Positions 43,759 to 52,173 of a stretch of 58,173 nucleotides of DNA are shown piece after piece. How positions within the stretch are numbered: position 1 is the first letter of the stretch; each line of letters starts with the position of its first letter. The notes under the pieces were generated by a model, which was not told the DNA's origin, searched no databases, and saw nothing but the letters and a program-made list of their open reading frames with translations. The DNA comes from an uncultured Flavobacteriales bacterium (GTDB lineage Bacteria; Bacteroidota; Bacteroidia; Flavobacteriales_D; Crocinitomicaceae). A program made the translations under genes and the position numbers. The stretch covers positions 1-58,173 of the forward strand of contig CALEIK010000038.1 of the NCBI GenBank assembly GCA_937876195.1, in the 5' to 3' direction.

Positions 43759-44331
43759 ATGAGTGAAAGACAAATAGCAGACCATTTTTCTGAGGCAACC
43801 CAAATTTTACTAAAATTTAACACTCCTGAAAATATAAAAAAGATTGCAAACGCTGGTGACATAATGGTTTCCGCAATTTCTTCTGGGGGGAAAATAATTA
43901 GCTGTGGAAATGGTGGTTCTCTCTGTGATGCGATGCATTTTGCCGAAGAACTCACAGGAAGGTACCGAGATGATCGTCCTTCCATTCCCGCAATTTCTAT
44001 TTCTGATCCAAGTCATATCACCTGCGTGGGAAACGACTATGGCTTTGAATTCATCTTTTCGCGTTATGTGGAATCAGTTGGTAACAGCAATGATGTATTG
44101 CTTGCTATTTCGACTTCTGGAAATTCAAAAAATGTCATTAATGCTATCAGCGCTGCAAAAGCCAAAGGAATGAAGGTCATTTGTTTAACGGGTAAAACTG
44201 GAGGAGAAATGGCGAAAATGTGCGACATTGAAATTCGAGCACCTCACTCTGAGTACGCAGATCGTGCGCAAGAAATACACATCAAGGTAATTCATTCTTT
44301 TATCGATTTCATCGAAAAAAACTTAAAGTAA
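43759..44331 (+). CDS. gmhA: Sedoheptulose-7-phosphate isomerase GmhA
   Basis: SIS-fold isomerase that makes D-glycero-D-manno-heptose 7-phosphate, the first step to LPS heptose. The 190-residue protein carries SCGNGGSLCDAMHFAEELTGRYR, SHITCVGNDYGFEFIFSRYVE, ISTSGNSKNVINAI and RAQEIHIKVIHSFIDFIEK. It is unusually close to the gammaproteobacterial enzyme by eye. No other heptose gene is adjacent, so it stands alone with its own promoter. Confidence 0.94.
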   Translation: MSERQIADHFSEATQILLKFNTPENIKKIANAGDIMVSAISSGGKIISCGNGGSLCDAMHFAEELTGRYRDDRPSIPAISISDPSHITCVGNDYGFEFIFSRYVESVGNSNDVLLAISTSGNSKNVINAISAAKAKGMKVICLTGKTGGEMAKMCDIEIRAPHSEYADRAQEIHIKVIHSFIDFIEKNLK

Positions 44332-44356
44332 TCATCATTAAGGTCGAAGAAATAAC

Positions 44357-44364
44357 TATTTTTG
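44357..44364 (+). promoter_or_regulatory. Candidate -7 element (TATTTTTG)
   Basis: TAnnTTTG match 22 bases before the TerB-like gene; no clear -33. Confidence 0.35.
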
Positions 44365-44386
44365 CATCGAATTTTTAAACTATATT

Positions 44387-44809
44387 ATGGGGTCAATTGC
44401 ACGCATATTTGAATCTGGGCAGCAAAAAGCAAACGAAGGTCACTTCAAAAATTTGGTGATGCTTGCACGTGTAAATGGTAAAGTAGAAGAGACTGAAAAG
44501 CAACTATTAATCCGGATTGCTAAGCGATTATCGCTTACACAAGAGCAAGTGGATGAAATCGTTCAAAATCCAGATAGTTACCCAATGGTTCCCCCGTCTT
44601 CGTTCGAGGAGCGCATTGAGCGTTTTATTCAATTCGTGCAAATGATTGTAATAGACGGTGACGTTGATCCAAGTGAGCATAATCTAATCGGAGTTTACGC
44701 AATCGCACTTGGCTTCAAACAAGATCAGGTAGCTTCGTATGAAGAGAAAATTATACAGCATTTAAAGGAAGGTAAATCGAGAAGTGAAATTCTTGATTTG
44801 TTCATCTAA
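44387..44809 (+). CDS. TerB-family protein
   Basis: A 140-residue helical cytoplasmic protein. It has the TerB pattern: LVMLARVNGKVEETEKQLLIRIAKRL, then FIQFVQMIVIDGDVDPSEHNLIGVYAIALGF, with two acidic D/E-rich turns of the metal-binding type. TerB domains sense or bind metals or membranes, but the function of stand-alone forms is unknown. It is monocistronic, with a strong terminator. It is far from the TerC-like gene, so the two do not form a ter operon. Confidence 0.88.
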   Translation: MGSIARIFESGQQKANEGHFKNLVMLARVNGKVEETEKQLLIRIAKRLSLTQEQVDEIVQNPDSYPMVPPSSFEERIERFIQFVQMIVIDGDVDPSEHNLIGVYAIALGFKQDQVASYEEKIIQHLKEGKSRSEILDLFI

Positions 44810-44826
44810 TAAAATAGAAATCGTGT

Positions 44827-44859
44827 AAAAGTCGTTGGCCAAAAGCTGACGACTTTTTT
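44827..44859 (+). terminator. Rho-independent terminator of the TerB-like gene
   Basis: The stem gtcgttggc / gctgacgac (44831-44839 and 44845-44853), extended by A/T pairs, is followed by six Ts. Confidence 0.92.
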
Positions 44860-44932
44860 GTTTTGTAAATAAGTTGTTGAAAACTCCACGCTTTACACTC
44901 CCCTATATTCGATGAAATCAATATAAATTCTT

Positions 44933-44940
44933 TAAATTTG
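44933..44940 (+). promoter_or_regulatory. Candidate -7 element (TAAATTTG) of the Fur-STAS-purA run
   Basis: Consensus TAnnTTTG 19 bases before the fur-like ATG, just after the TerB terminator. Confidence 0.45.
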
Positions 44941-44959
44941 TTCTTTACCTACATATAGA

Positions 44960-45409
44960 ATGGTCCCAGAAGAATTACACGTTACAGTCAAAAACATTTT
45001 CTCTGCTTATTTAGAGCAAAATGGACATCGAAAAACACCTGAGCGTTTTGCAATTCTTGCGGAAATCTATGACTATGAAGGGCATTTTGACATTGAGTCG
45101 CTCTACGTTGAAATGAAAAATCAAAATTACCGCGTTTCTAGAGCTACGTTGTATAACACCATTGAATTGTTGCTAGCGTGTAACTTGGTGCGAAAGCATC
45201 AGTTTGGTAAAAACATTGCTCAGTTTGAAAAATCGCATGGTTCAAAGCAACACGATCACATTCTTTTGACGGATACAGGTGAATTGATTGAGTTTTGTGA
45301 TCCACGTATCCAAAACATTAAAGCAACCATTGAGGAAATTTTTGATATTGACATTCAGCACCACTCACTTTATTTCTACGGTGTAAAGAAATCATCTAAA
45401 AAAGATTAA
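44960..45409 (+). CDS. Fur-family transcriptional regulator
   Basis: A 149-residue metal-responsive repressor. The winged helix lies in residues 15-85 (NGHRKTPERFAILAEIYDYEGHFDIESLYVEM, VSRATLYNTIELLLACNLVRKHQFG). The dimerisation part has SHGSKQHDHILLTDTGELIEFCDPRI. The HDH metal site is kept, but the CxxC structural-zinc pair of classical Fur is replaced by LTDTGE, a variant I recall from other flavobacterial Fur proteins. The metal (iron, zinc or peroxide sensing) cannot be told. It is first in the run Fur / STAS / purA / OstA-like. Confidence 0.92.
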   Translation: MVPEELHVTVKNIFSAYLEQNGHRKTPERFAILAEIYDYEGHFDIESLYVEMKNQNYRVSRATLYNTIELLLACNLVRKHQFGKNIAQFEKSHGSKQHDHILLTDTGELIEFCDPRIQNIKATIEEIFDIDIQHHSLYFYGVKKSSKKD

Positions 45410-45410
45410 T

Positions 45411-45764
45411 TTGAATTTATCATTTGACATAGCGTTTGTAGACGATGTGGTGATATTTTCACTGCGCGGAAAGATTATCTCGGATCTTGATTTTCAAGAA
45501 TTGGAGAAGGCGCTGATTGATACTATCAGTCAAAATCACTACAACGTCATTTTTGATTTAAAGGAATTAACACACACGAATTCTTCGGGTATTGCGCTTT
45601 TCATGAAAACGCTCACCAAAACTCGAATTATGAATGGTGACTTAGTATTGCTTAATATCAATGGAAATGTGGAAAAAGTATTTTCCATTTCAAAACTTGA
45701 CGAAATATATACCATTTGCACAGATCAAGTGGAAGCTATCAATTATTTTAAACATAAAACATGA
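45411..45764 (+). CDS. STAS-domain protein (anti-sigma factor antagonist type)
   Basis: A 117-residue single STAS domain: LSFDIAFVDDVVIFSLRGKIISDLDFQELEKAL, then NVIFDLKELTHTNSSGIALFMKTLTKTR with the serine that is phosphorylated in SpoIIAA-like proteins. No kinase or sigma factor gene is nearby. The start is TTG at 45411, one base after the fur-like stop, and the stop overlaps purA by four bases, so it is translated as part of this chain. Confidence 0.88.
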   Translation: MNLSFDIAFVDDVVIFSLRGKIISDLDFQELEKALIDTISQNHYNVIFDLKELTHTNSSGIALFMKTLTKTRIMNGDLVLLNINGNVEKVFSISKLDEIYTICTDQVEAINYFKHKT

Positions 45765-47041
45765 AAGTAGACGTACTATTAGGTTTACAGTGGGGAGACG
45801 AAGGCAAAGGGAAAATTGTTGACGTAATGACTCCAGAATACGACATCATCGCACGATTTCAAGGTGGTCCAAACGCAGGTCACACATTGATTTTCGAAGG
45901 AATTAAACACGTGTTACACACGATCCCTTCTGGTATTTTTAGAGAAGGTGTCATGAACTTAGTTGGAAATGGTGTTGTTATTGATCCAGTGATCTTTCAG
46001 GCGGAGTTGGATAAACTAAAACCGTTCAATATCGATTTTAAATCGCGTTTGCTGATTTCTAAAAAAGCACATTTAATTTTGCCGACACACCGTTTGCTCG
46101 ACGCAGCATCGGAAGCAGCAAAAGGAAAAGATAAAATTGGATCTACACTGAAAGGTATCGGTCCAACGTATATGGACAAAACGGGTAGAAATGGTTTGCG
46201 CGTTGGTGATATTTTATCGCCTTTGTTTATGGTAAAATACAACGCATTGGTTGAAAAACACAAAACCATTCTGGATCGCTACGAAGACTTTGAATATGAC
46301 ATTTCTGAATACGAAAAGCCGTGGATGGAAGCGATTGAGTTGTTTAAGTCATTGACAGCTGTCGACAGTGAACAATACATCAATGATGCAATTAAAGCGG
46401 GTAAAAAAGTACTTGCCGAAGGCGCACAAGGAACCATGTTGGACATCGATTTTGGAACCTACCCATTTGTGACGTCTTCGAACACTGTAACGGCAGGAAC
46501 ATGCACTGGATTAGGTGTTGCTCCGACTAAAATTGGCAACGTAATTGGAATTTTTAAAGCGTATTGCACGCGTGTTGGAAGTGGTCCGTTCCCTACCGAA
46601 TTAGACGATGAAGTGGGTGAACGTATTCGCCAAGAAGGATTTGAATTTGGCGCCACGACTGGTCGACCAAGAAGATGTGGTTGGATTGACCTTCCTGCAT
46701 TGAAATACGCGATTATGATCAACGGTGTGACGGAATTGTGTATGATGAAATCCGACGTACTGGATAAATTTGATACAATTCGAGCGTGTACACACTATAT
46801 GATCGATGGTAAACGTTATGATTATTTCCCATACGACGTGAACGATGTGGAGGTGATCCCTGTTTATGAGGACATCAAAGGATGGAACAGTGACTTGACA
46901 AAATTGTCTTCGTATGATGATGCACCGAACGAGTTAAAATCGTACGTGCGTTATTTGGAACAAAAATTGGAAGTGCCCATCACCGTTGTATCGGTTGGTC
47001 CCGATAGAACACAGACATTAAATAACAAAGTGCTCGCTTGA
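45761..47041 (+). CDS. purA: Adenylosuccinate synthase PurA
   Basis: GTP-dependent enzyme joining IMP and aspartate, the first step from IMP to AMP. The 426-residue protein has VLLGLQWGDEGKGKIVD, the catalytic His in GGPNAGHTLIFEG, GSTLKGIGPTYMDKTGRNGLRVGD, EGAQGTMLDIDFGTYPFVTSSN and TTGRPRRCGWIDL. It overlaps the STAS gene and the OstA-like gene by four bases each, a coupled arrangement. Confidence 0.97.
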   Translation: MKVDVLLGLQWGDEGKGKIVDVMTPEYDIIARFQGGPNAGHTLIFEGIKHVLHTIPSGIFREGVMNLVGNGVVIDPVIFQAELDKLKPFNIDFKSRLLISKKAHLILPTHRLLDAASEAAKGKDKIGSTLKGIGPTYMDKTGRNGLRVGDILSPLFMVKYNALVEKHKTILDRYEDFEYDISEYEKPWMEAIELFKSLTAVDSEQYINDAIKAGKKVLAEGAQGTMLDIDFGTYPFVTSSNTVTAGTCTGLGVAPTKIGNVIGIFKAYCTRVGSGPFPTELDDEVGERIRQEGFEFGATTGRPRRCGWIDLPALKYAIMINGVTELCMMKSDVLDKFDTIRACTHYMIDGKRYDYFPYDVNDVEVIPVYEDIKGWNSDLTKLSSYDDAPNELKSYVRYLEQKLEVPITVVSVGPDRTQTLNNKVLA

Positions 47042-48633
47042 AACAATATTTCAACATAGTGAAAAGTGCGCTCATCATTGGCGCACTTTTTTTGATTAAA
47101 GCCCATAGCTTTGCTCAGAACGATATATTGGAACTTCTTCCCGGTTCTGAAACACTCGAGTACGATAAAAAAACGGGAAGGCACCGATTGATTGGCAACG
47201 TGAACTTTCTCTATCAGGGAAACAAAATGTACTGTGATTCGGCACATTACTATTCAGCCAACAAAACGGTTCGCGCTTACGGGCATGTACACATTAACAA
47301 GCGAGACACCCTCAATCTTTTTTGCGACTCGCTCTTCTACGACGGAAAAAACAGGAAAGCTACGTTGTGGGGAAATGTCCGCGTGCGGGACAACGAATAC
47401 AAACTAACGACAGATACACTTCATTACGATACAAGAAAGGGACAAGCGTATTACCACAACGGAGGCAAGGTGGAAAGTATCTTGACGAAAGAAGTGCTGA
47501 CCAGTCGAATTGGTTATTTTCATCCAAATACCAAGAATTTCTTCTTCAGTAAAAATGTGGTCTACAAGGGGAATGATTTAACCATGACCACCGACACACT
47601 GCGTTATGTGTACAGTCAAAAGAAAACCTATTTCTACGGTCCTACTGAAATTCAAACGAAAGATGCCTTTATTCTCTGCGAATCTGGTTGGTACCACACG
47701 GAATCTGGAAAAGGAGAACTGACAAAAAACGCATCCATTTCACGCGAAAAGGACTATATCTCCGCAGACACGTTGATTTACAATCCTGATATCGGCGAGT
47801 CAGAAGGTATTGGCAATGTCTACTACCTTGATTCTACTGAGAAAATATCTTTTAAAGGGGATTATGGGTTTATGTCCGACACGCTCAACTATTCATTCCT
47901 CACTGGTCGCGCGCTTGCAATCAAAGAATTGAAAGACGATACGCTGTACATTCACGCGGATACTTTGTACAACTACAAGTTAGATTCAAGCAGTGTAGTC
48001 AAAGCGTATCATGGCGCCAAAATGTATTCAACAAAATTTCAAGGCCTTGCCGACAGTCTGAGTTACAGTTCCGAAAAAAAGTTGGTTGAAATGTACTACG
48101 ATCCCATCGTATGGGCAAAAAATGGGGAATTAAAAGGTGATTTCATTGAAGTGGAAATTGATGATACCATCATTCATCAAGTGAATATTTTTGAAAATGC
48201 AACAATACTTATGGAAGTAAATCCTGAAACGTATTACAATCAAATCGCCGGAAAAAAAATTGAAGCTTTCTTTAGGGACAATGACATATACCAAGCGAAA
48301 GTCAATGGAAACGCGACCACCATCTTTTTTCCAGAGGAAGAAATTAAAACGGATACCTCGTTCACGAAAAAACGAATCGGAATGAATCGTCTATACGCCA
48401 GTGATTTACGCATCGATATTGACAGCAGCGAAATTACTGGGATTACGTATTTGGATAAACCTGATGGCGCTTTTTATCCCTTAGAGGATCTAAAAAAAGA
48501 GGAACAGTTCGTCAATGGTTTTGAATGGTTGGATGCGCTCCGCCCGAAATCTGTCGAAGCATTGTTTGAGGATGGAATAAAAGAGGACAATGAAGTAAAG
48601 GAAGAAGAAAAAGTCGAACCGACCTTAGAGTAA
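47038..48633 (+). CDS. OstA-like (LptA/LptD N-terminal domain) exported protein
   Basis: A 531-residue exported protein made of OstA-type beta repeats (DKKTGRHRLIGNVNFLYQGNKMYCDSAHYY, KRDTLNLFCDSLFYDGKNRKATLWGNVRV). Such domains form the LPS-carrying slide of LptA, LptC and LptD, so a periplasmic role in LPS or lipoprotein transport is likely. A signal peptide covers about residues 1-26 (ALFLIKAHSFAQ). Length exceeds LptA and lacks the LptD barrel. Start is TTG at 47038, overlapping the purA stop by four bases; no ATG fits the signal peptide. Confidence 0.9.
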   Translation: MKQYFNIVKSALIIGALFLIKAHSFAQNDILELLPGSETLEYDKKTGRHRLIGNVNFLYQGNKMYCDSAHYYSANKTVRAYGHVHINKRDTLNLFCDSLFYDGKNRKATLWGNVRVRDNEYKLTTDTLHYDTRKGQAYYHNGGKVESILTKEVLTSRIGYFHPNTKNFFFSKNVVYKGNDLTMTTDTLRYVYSQKKTYFYGPTEIQTKDAFILCESGWYHTESGKGELTKNASISREKDYISADTLIYNPDIGESEGIGNVYYLDSTEKISFKGDYGFMSDTLNYSFLTGRALAIKELKDDTLYIHADTLYNYKLDSSSVVKAYHGAKMYSTKFQGLADSLSYSSEKKLVEMYYDPIVWAKNGELKGDFIEVEIDDTIIHQVNIFENATILMEVNPETYYNQIAGKKIEAFFRDNDIYQAKVNGNATTIFFPEEEIKTDTSFTKKRIGMNRLYASDLRIDIDSSEITGITYLDKPDGAFYPLEDLKKEEQFVNGFEWLDALRPKSVEALFEDGIKEDNEVKEEEKVEPTLE

Positions 48634-50847
48634 TTTTTCTTCGTGCGTTTTTCGAACTACGCGTTGCACTCCTTCCACTTGCTCAAATTTCCGCATCAGC
48701 TGCTCTAGGTGTTCTGTATCATACACCATCACAGTTAAATTTCCTTCAAAAATACCGTCATCCGTTTCAAAGGAAATCGACTTCATGTTCACATTGTGCT
48801 GATTTGAAATAATCTCTGTCAAGCGATTTACAATCCCCAAACGGTCAATTCCATAAACTGTGATTTTCGCAACGTTTTCCTTCAAGTCAGAGTTTTTCCA
48901 GGTCGCTTTCATGCAACGGTACGCCATTTTTGACATCAGATTCTCCGCATTTGGGCAACTATATCGATGGATTTTAATTCCCTCGTTAATCGTAACAAAG
49001 CCAAACACCTTGTCTCCTGGCAATGGATCACAGCAGGATGCCATTGTATAATCAATGTCCTTGAAATCGTCCCCGATAAGTATCGTATCGTTCTTCCCAT
49101 CAATTTTAGAGAAAACATCGCTGCTTTTCTTGGTCTTTTTAACAACAGGTTTCTCTGTTTGAAGAATTCCATTTTTGTTTTCGAGTTCTCGCAGTTTTGT
49201 CAAATCAATTTTACCCTTCGCAATGCGGTAATAAAGTTCTGTTGCTGTGGAAATTTTATAAAACTTTTCGAGTGCGGTGATATTCTCTGAAATGAAACGA
49301 ATGTTATGCTGCTTAAATTTTCTTTCCAAAATCTCTCTCCCGTCTTGCGCAATGTTCTTTCGTTCCTCATTTAAGGATGATTTTATCTTTTGCTTCGCAC
49401 GTGCGGTGACAACAAACCGCGTCCATTCTTCGTTGGGTTTCTGCTTCGAAGAAGTAATAATTTCCACTTGATCTCCACTAATCAGCTGATAACTCAATGG
49501 CACCAAACGATTATTCACCTTCGCACCGATGCACTTATCGCCAATATCAGTATGAATGTCATACGCGAAATCCAGAATTGTAGCTCCCGTAGGCAACACA
49601 CGTAAATCTCCTTTTGGTGTAAAGATGTAGATTTCCTCGCTGAACAAATTCAACTTAAAATCGTTGATGAAATCCATTGCGTTGGAGTCAGGATTTTCCA
49701 TCAAATCGCGTATTTCTGAGATCCAACGGTCAAATTTAGACTCCGATGTTTTCGATTCTTTGTATCGGTAATGTGCCGCCAATCCCTTTTCTGCAATTTC
49801 ATCCATTCGAATTGAACGAATTTGTACCTCCACCCATTTACCAGTTGGTGACATCACAGTGGTGTGCAGTGACTCGTATCCATTCGCGCGCGGCGTTGAA
49901 ATCCAATCCCTCAGTCGATCAGGACTCGGTTGGTAAAAATCAGTGACAATACTATAAACACGCCACGCGTCAGGTTTTTCAAGTTCAACGGGTGTATCAA
50001 GAATAATACGAATTGCAAAAATATCATAGACCTCCTCAAAAGGAATTCCTTTGGTTTTCATTTTCTTCCAAATCGAAGAAATTGATTTTGTTCGCACCTT
50101 TATTTTGAAGACATATCCCTCGTGCGCCAATGCATCCTTAATTGGTTGCGTAAACTTTCGAATGAATCGATTTCTGGCATCCTCGGTAGATTTCAATTTC
50201 TTTTCAATGTCCGAATAAATCTCAGGTTCCGTGTAACGAAACGCCAAGTCCTCTAGCTCACTTTTAATCGAATACAGTCCCAAGCGATGGGCTAAGGGCG
50301 CGTATAAAAATTTTGTTTCAGAAGCAATTTTAATTTGCTTGTCGTGACGCATACTTTCAAGTGTACGCATGTTGTGTAAACGATCTGCTAATTTTATGAG
50401 TACCACGCGAATATCATCCGAAATGGTCAATACCATTTTACGGAAATTCTCCGCTTGCACAGAGGCCGATTCGTCAAAAACTTCTGGAATTTTCGTTAAT
50501 CCATCAATGATCAATCGCACTTTAGGTCCAAAAAGATCTTCTACATCGTCCAGTGTAATGTGCGTATCTTCCACCGTATCATGGAGCAATGCACATACAA
50601 TCGCAGTCGTCCCCAAGCCCATTTCCTCCGCACAAATACGCGCGACAGCAATTGGGTGATAGATATAGGGTTCCCCTGATTTTCTGCGCATTTCCTTGTG
50701 TGCCTCCACAGAAACGTCGAAGGCTTTTCGGATCATGCGGGTGTCTTCCTTCGTCCTTCTTTTATGGGTACGAAGTAGTCCTCGAAAAGCATTTAAGATT
50801 TCCTTTCGCTCCTTTTCAAGATCGATATTTAAATGCTCTTCTTCCAT
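48625..50847 (-). CDS. Bifunctional (p)ppGpp synthetase/hydrolase (RelA/SpoT family)
   Basis: A 740-residue stringent-response enzyme. The HD hydrolase domain has ICAEEMGLGTTAIVCALLHDTVEDT and KLADRLHNMRTLESM. The synthetase domain has FEEVYDIFAIRIIL, RDWISTPRANGYESLHTTVM and EVQIRSIRMDEIAEKGLAAHYRYK. Then a TGS domain (IYIFTPKGDLRVLPTGATILDFAYDIHTDIG), helical and zinc-finger parts (MASCCDPLPGDKVFGFVT) and a C-terminal ACT domain (ITVYGIDRLGIVNRLTEI). Hydrolase residues are intact, so both activities are expected. It follows the fumarylacetoacetase gene by three bases and ends overlapping the OstA-like gene by nine on the opposite strand. Confidence 0.96.
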   Translation of the reverse strand: MEEEHLNIDLEKERKEILNAFRGLLRTHKRRTKEDTRMIRKAFDVSVEAHKEMRRKSGEPYIYHPIAVARICAEEMGLGTTAIVCALLHDTVEDTHITLDDVEDLFGPKVRLIIDGLTKIPEVFDESASVQAENFRKMVLTISDDIRVVLIKLADRLHNMRTLESMRHDKQIKIASETKFLYAPLAHRLGLYSIKSELEDLAFRYTEPEIYSDIEKKLKSTEDARNRFIRKFTQPIKDALAHEGYVFKIKVRTKSISSIWKKMKTKGIPFEEVYDIFAIRIILDTPVELEKPDAWRVYSIVTDFYQPSPDRLRDWISTPRANGYESLHTTVMSPTGKWVEVQIRSIRMDEIAEKGLAAHYRYKESKTSESKFDRWISEIRDLMENPDSNAMDFINDFKLNLFSEEIYIFTPKGDLRVLPTGATILDFAYDIHTDIGDKCIGAKVNNRLVPLSYQLISGDQVEIITSSKQKPNEEWTRFVVTARAKQKIKSSLNEERKNIAQDGREILERKFKQHNIRFISENITALEKFYKISTATELYYRIAKGKIDLTKLRELENKNGILQTEKPVVKKTKKSSDVFSKIDGKNDTILIGDDFKDIDYTMASCCDPLPGDKVFGFVTINEGIKIHRYSCPNAENLMSKMAYRCMKATWKNSDLKENVAKITVYGIDRLGIVNRLTEIISNQHNVNMKSISFETDDGIFEGNLTVMVYDTEHLEQLMRKFEQVEGVQRVVRKTHEEKLL

Positions 50848-50850
50848 TGT

Positions 50851-52128
50851 TTATTTTGCTGGTAATACTTTTGTCATCACTTCACCAAATCCTACTCTAA
50901 CTCCATTTTTCGTGCTAAAACCACGCATAATGACTGTGTCAAAATCTGCTATGAACTTGCGTTCTGAACCATCGGCCAAGGTCAACGGTTTTGTGCCTTT
51001 CCATGACAATTCAAGCATGGAACCGTAGGAATCAGGTGTAGGTCCTGAAATTGTTCCTGAACCCATTAAATCACCACTGCGCACGTTGCAACCATTTACC
51101 GTATGGTGCGCCAATTGTTGCGCCATGTTCCAATACATGTATTTAAAATTCGATTTACAAACAACCGACTCAACGGAGTTTTCAGGTTGAATGATTACTT
51201 CCAATTGGATATCGTATGATTTCTGTCCGTTGTACTTCAAGTAATCCAACACTTCAGGCTCTTGCTTCGGACCGTCCGCTTTGAATGGTTCGAGCGCATC
51301 TAACGTTACAATCCATGCCGAAATTGACGATGCAAAATTCTTTGCTAAGAAAGGCCCAAGTGGAACATACTCCCAACTTTGAATATCACGTGCCGACCAA
51401 TCATTGAAAAGTACCATTCCAAAAATATATTCCTCTGCTTCTGTTGTGGAGATAGAATCACCCAGCGGTTTTCCATCGTATGTGATGAATCCCATTTCTA
51501 ACTCAAAATCGAGCAAACGACAAGGTCCAAATACAGGATTTTCGTCAGGACTTGGTTTTGTTTGACCTTTAGGGCGATGAATAGCCTCTCCAGACAAAAT
51601 GATGGAGCTTGATCGCCCGTGGTATCCCACAGGAATCCATAACCAGTTTGGAAGCAGCGCATTGTTTGGATCTCGAAACATCGTTCCAACGTTCGTCGCG
51701 TGCTCACGGCTTGAGTAAAAATCGGTGTAATCGCCAATTCTGACTGGCATTCTCATCTGTACCTGATCGATGTCAATCAACACTTGGTTGACGTGGTGCT
51801 CGTTCTTTTGTAAATCCGTACAGGAAGTTGAAAACAACTTAGACAATCTATTGCGCAACAAGCGCGTTCCTTCCTTTCCCTTACTCATTAAACTATTCAA
51901 TGAATCCGTATCAAAATCATACAATCTAAACGGCAGATTTTCCAAATACCCCAATACAGACAAGGTCTTTAAATCGATGGCAAAGTCACCAATTCTAGAT
52001 GCCACTCGCGGCGCTCCACCATTGACTGAGATAATTCCAAAGGGAATATTTTGGATTGGAAAATCAGAATTCTGATCGACTTCTACCCATGACTTCAATG
52101 TTGGATTGTTTGCTTCTGTATGCATCAT
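50851..52128 (-). CDS. fahA: Fumarylacetoacetase
   Basis: Hydrolase that splits fumarylacetoacetate to fumarate and acetoacetate, the last step of tyrosine breakdown. The 425-residue protein has IGDYTDFYSSREHATNVG with the metal and catalytic residues, GYHGRSSSIILSG, LLDFELEMGFITYDG, LFNDWSARDIQSWEYVPLGPFLAKNF and NGCNVRSGDLMGSGTISGP. Length matches the family. The other tyrosine-degradation genes are not in the window. It sits three bases before the Rel/SpoT gene in the same direction. An adjacent second ATG makes the start ambiguous by one codon. Confidence 0.96.
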   Translation of the reverse strand: MMHTEANNPTLKSWVEVDQNSDFPIQNIPFGIISVNGGAPRVASRIGDFAIDLKTLSVLGYLENLPFRLYDFDTDSLNSLMSKGKEGTRLLRNRLSKLFSTSCTDLQKNEHHVNQVLIDIDQVQMRMPVRIGDYTDFYSSREHATNVGTMFRDPNNALLPNWLWIPVGYHGRSSSIILSGEAIHRPKGQTKPSPDENPVFGPCRLLDFELEMGFITYDGKPLGDSISTTEAEEYIFGMVLFNDWSARDIQSWEYVPLGPFLAKNFASSISAWIVTLDALEPFKADGPKQEPEVLDYLKYNGQKSYDIQLEVIIQPENSVESVVCKSNFKYMYWNMAQQLAHHTVNGCNVRSGDLMGSGTISGPTPDSYGSMLELSWKGTKPLTLADGSERKFIADFDTVIMRGFSTKNGVRVGFGEVMTKVLPAK

Positions 52129-52173
52129 TTACTTTTACTTTATTGAATGATTAAATATAAAAATATTCTTGGA

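Noticed and set aside
40034..44331. Sugar epimerase plus gmhA as an LPS heptose cluster
   Set aside because: The epimerase resembles UDP-hexose enzymes rather than HldD, and four kilobases with unrelated genes on both strands separate it from gmhA.
14565..44809. TerC-like and TerB-like genes as a tellurite-resistance system
   Set aside because: They are 29 kb apart, without TerD, TerA or TerZ, and TerC alone is widespread with other roles.
44960..45409. Fur-like protein as a decayed regulator because CxxC is missing
   Set aside because: The winged helix and HDH metal site are intact, and this variant seems normal for flavobacterial Fur proteins.
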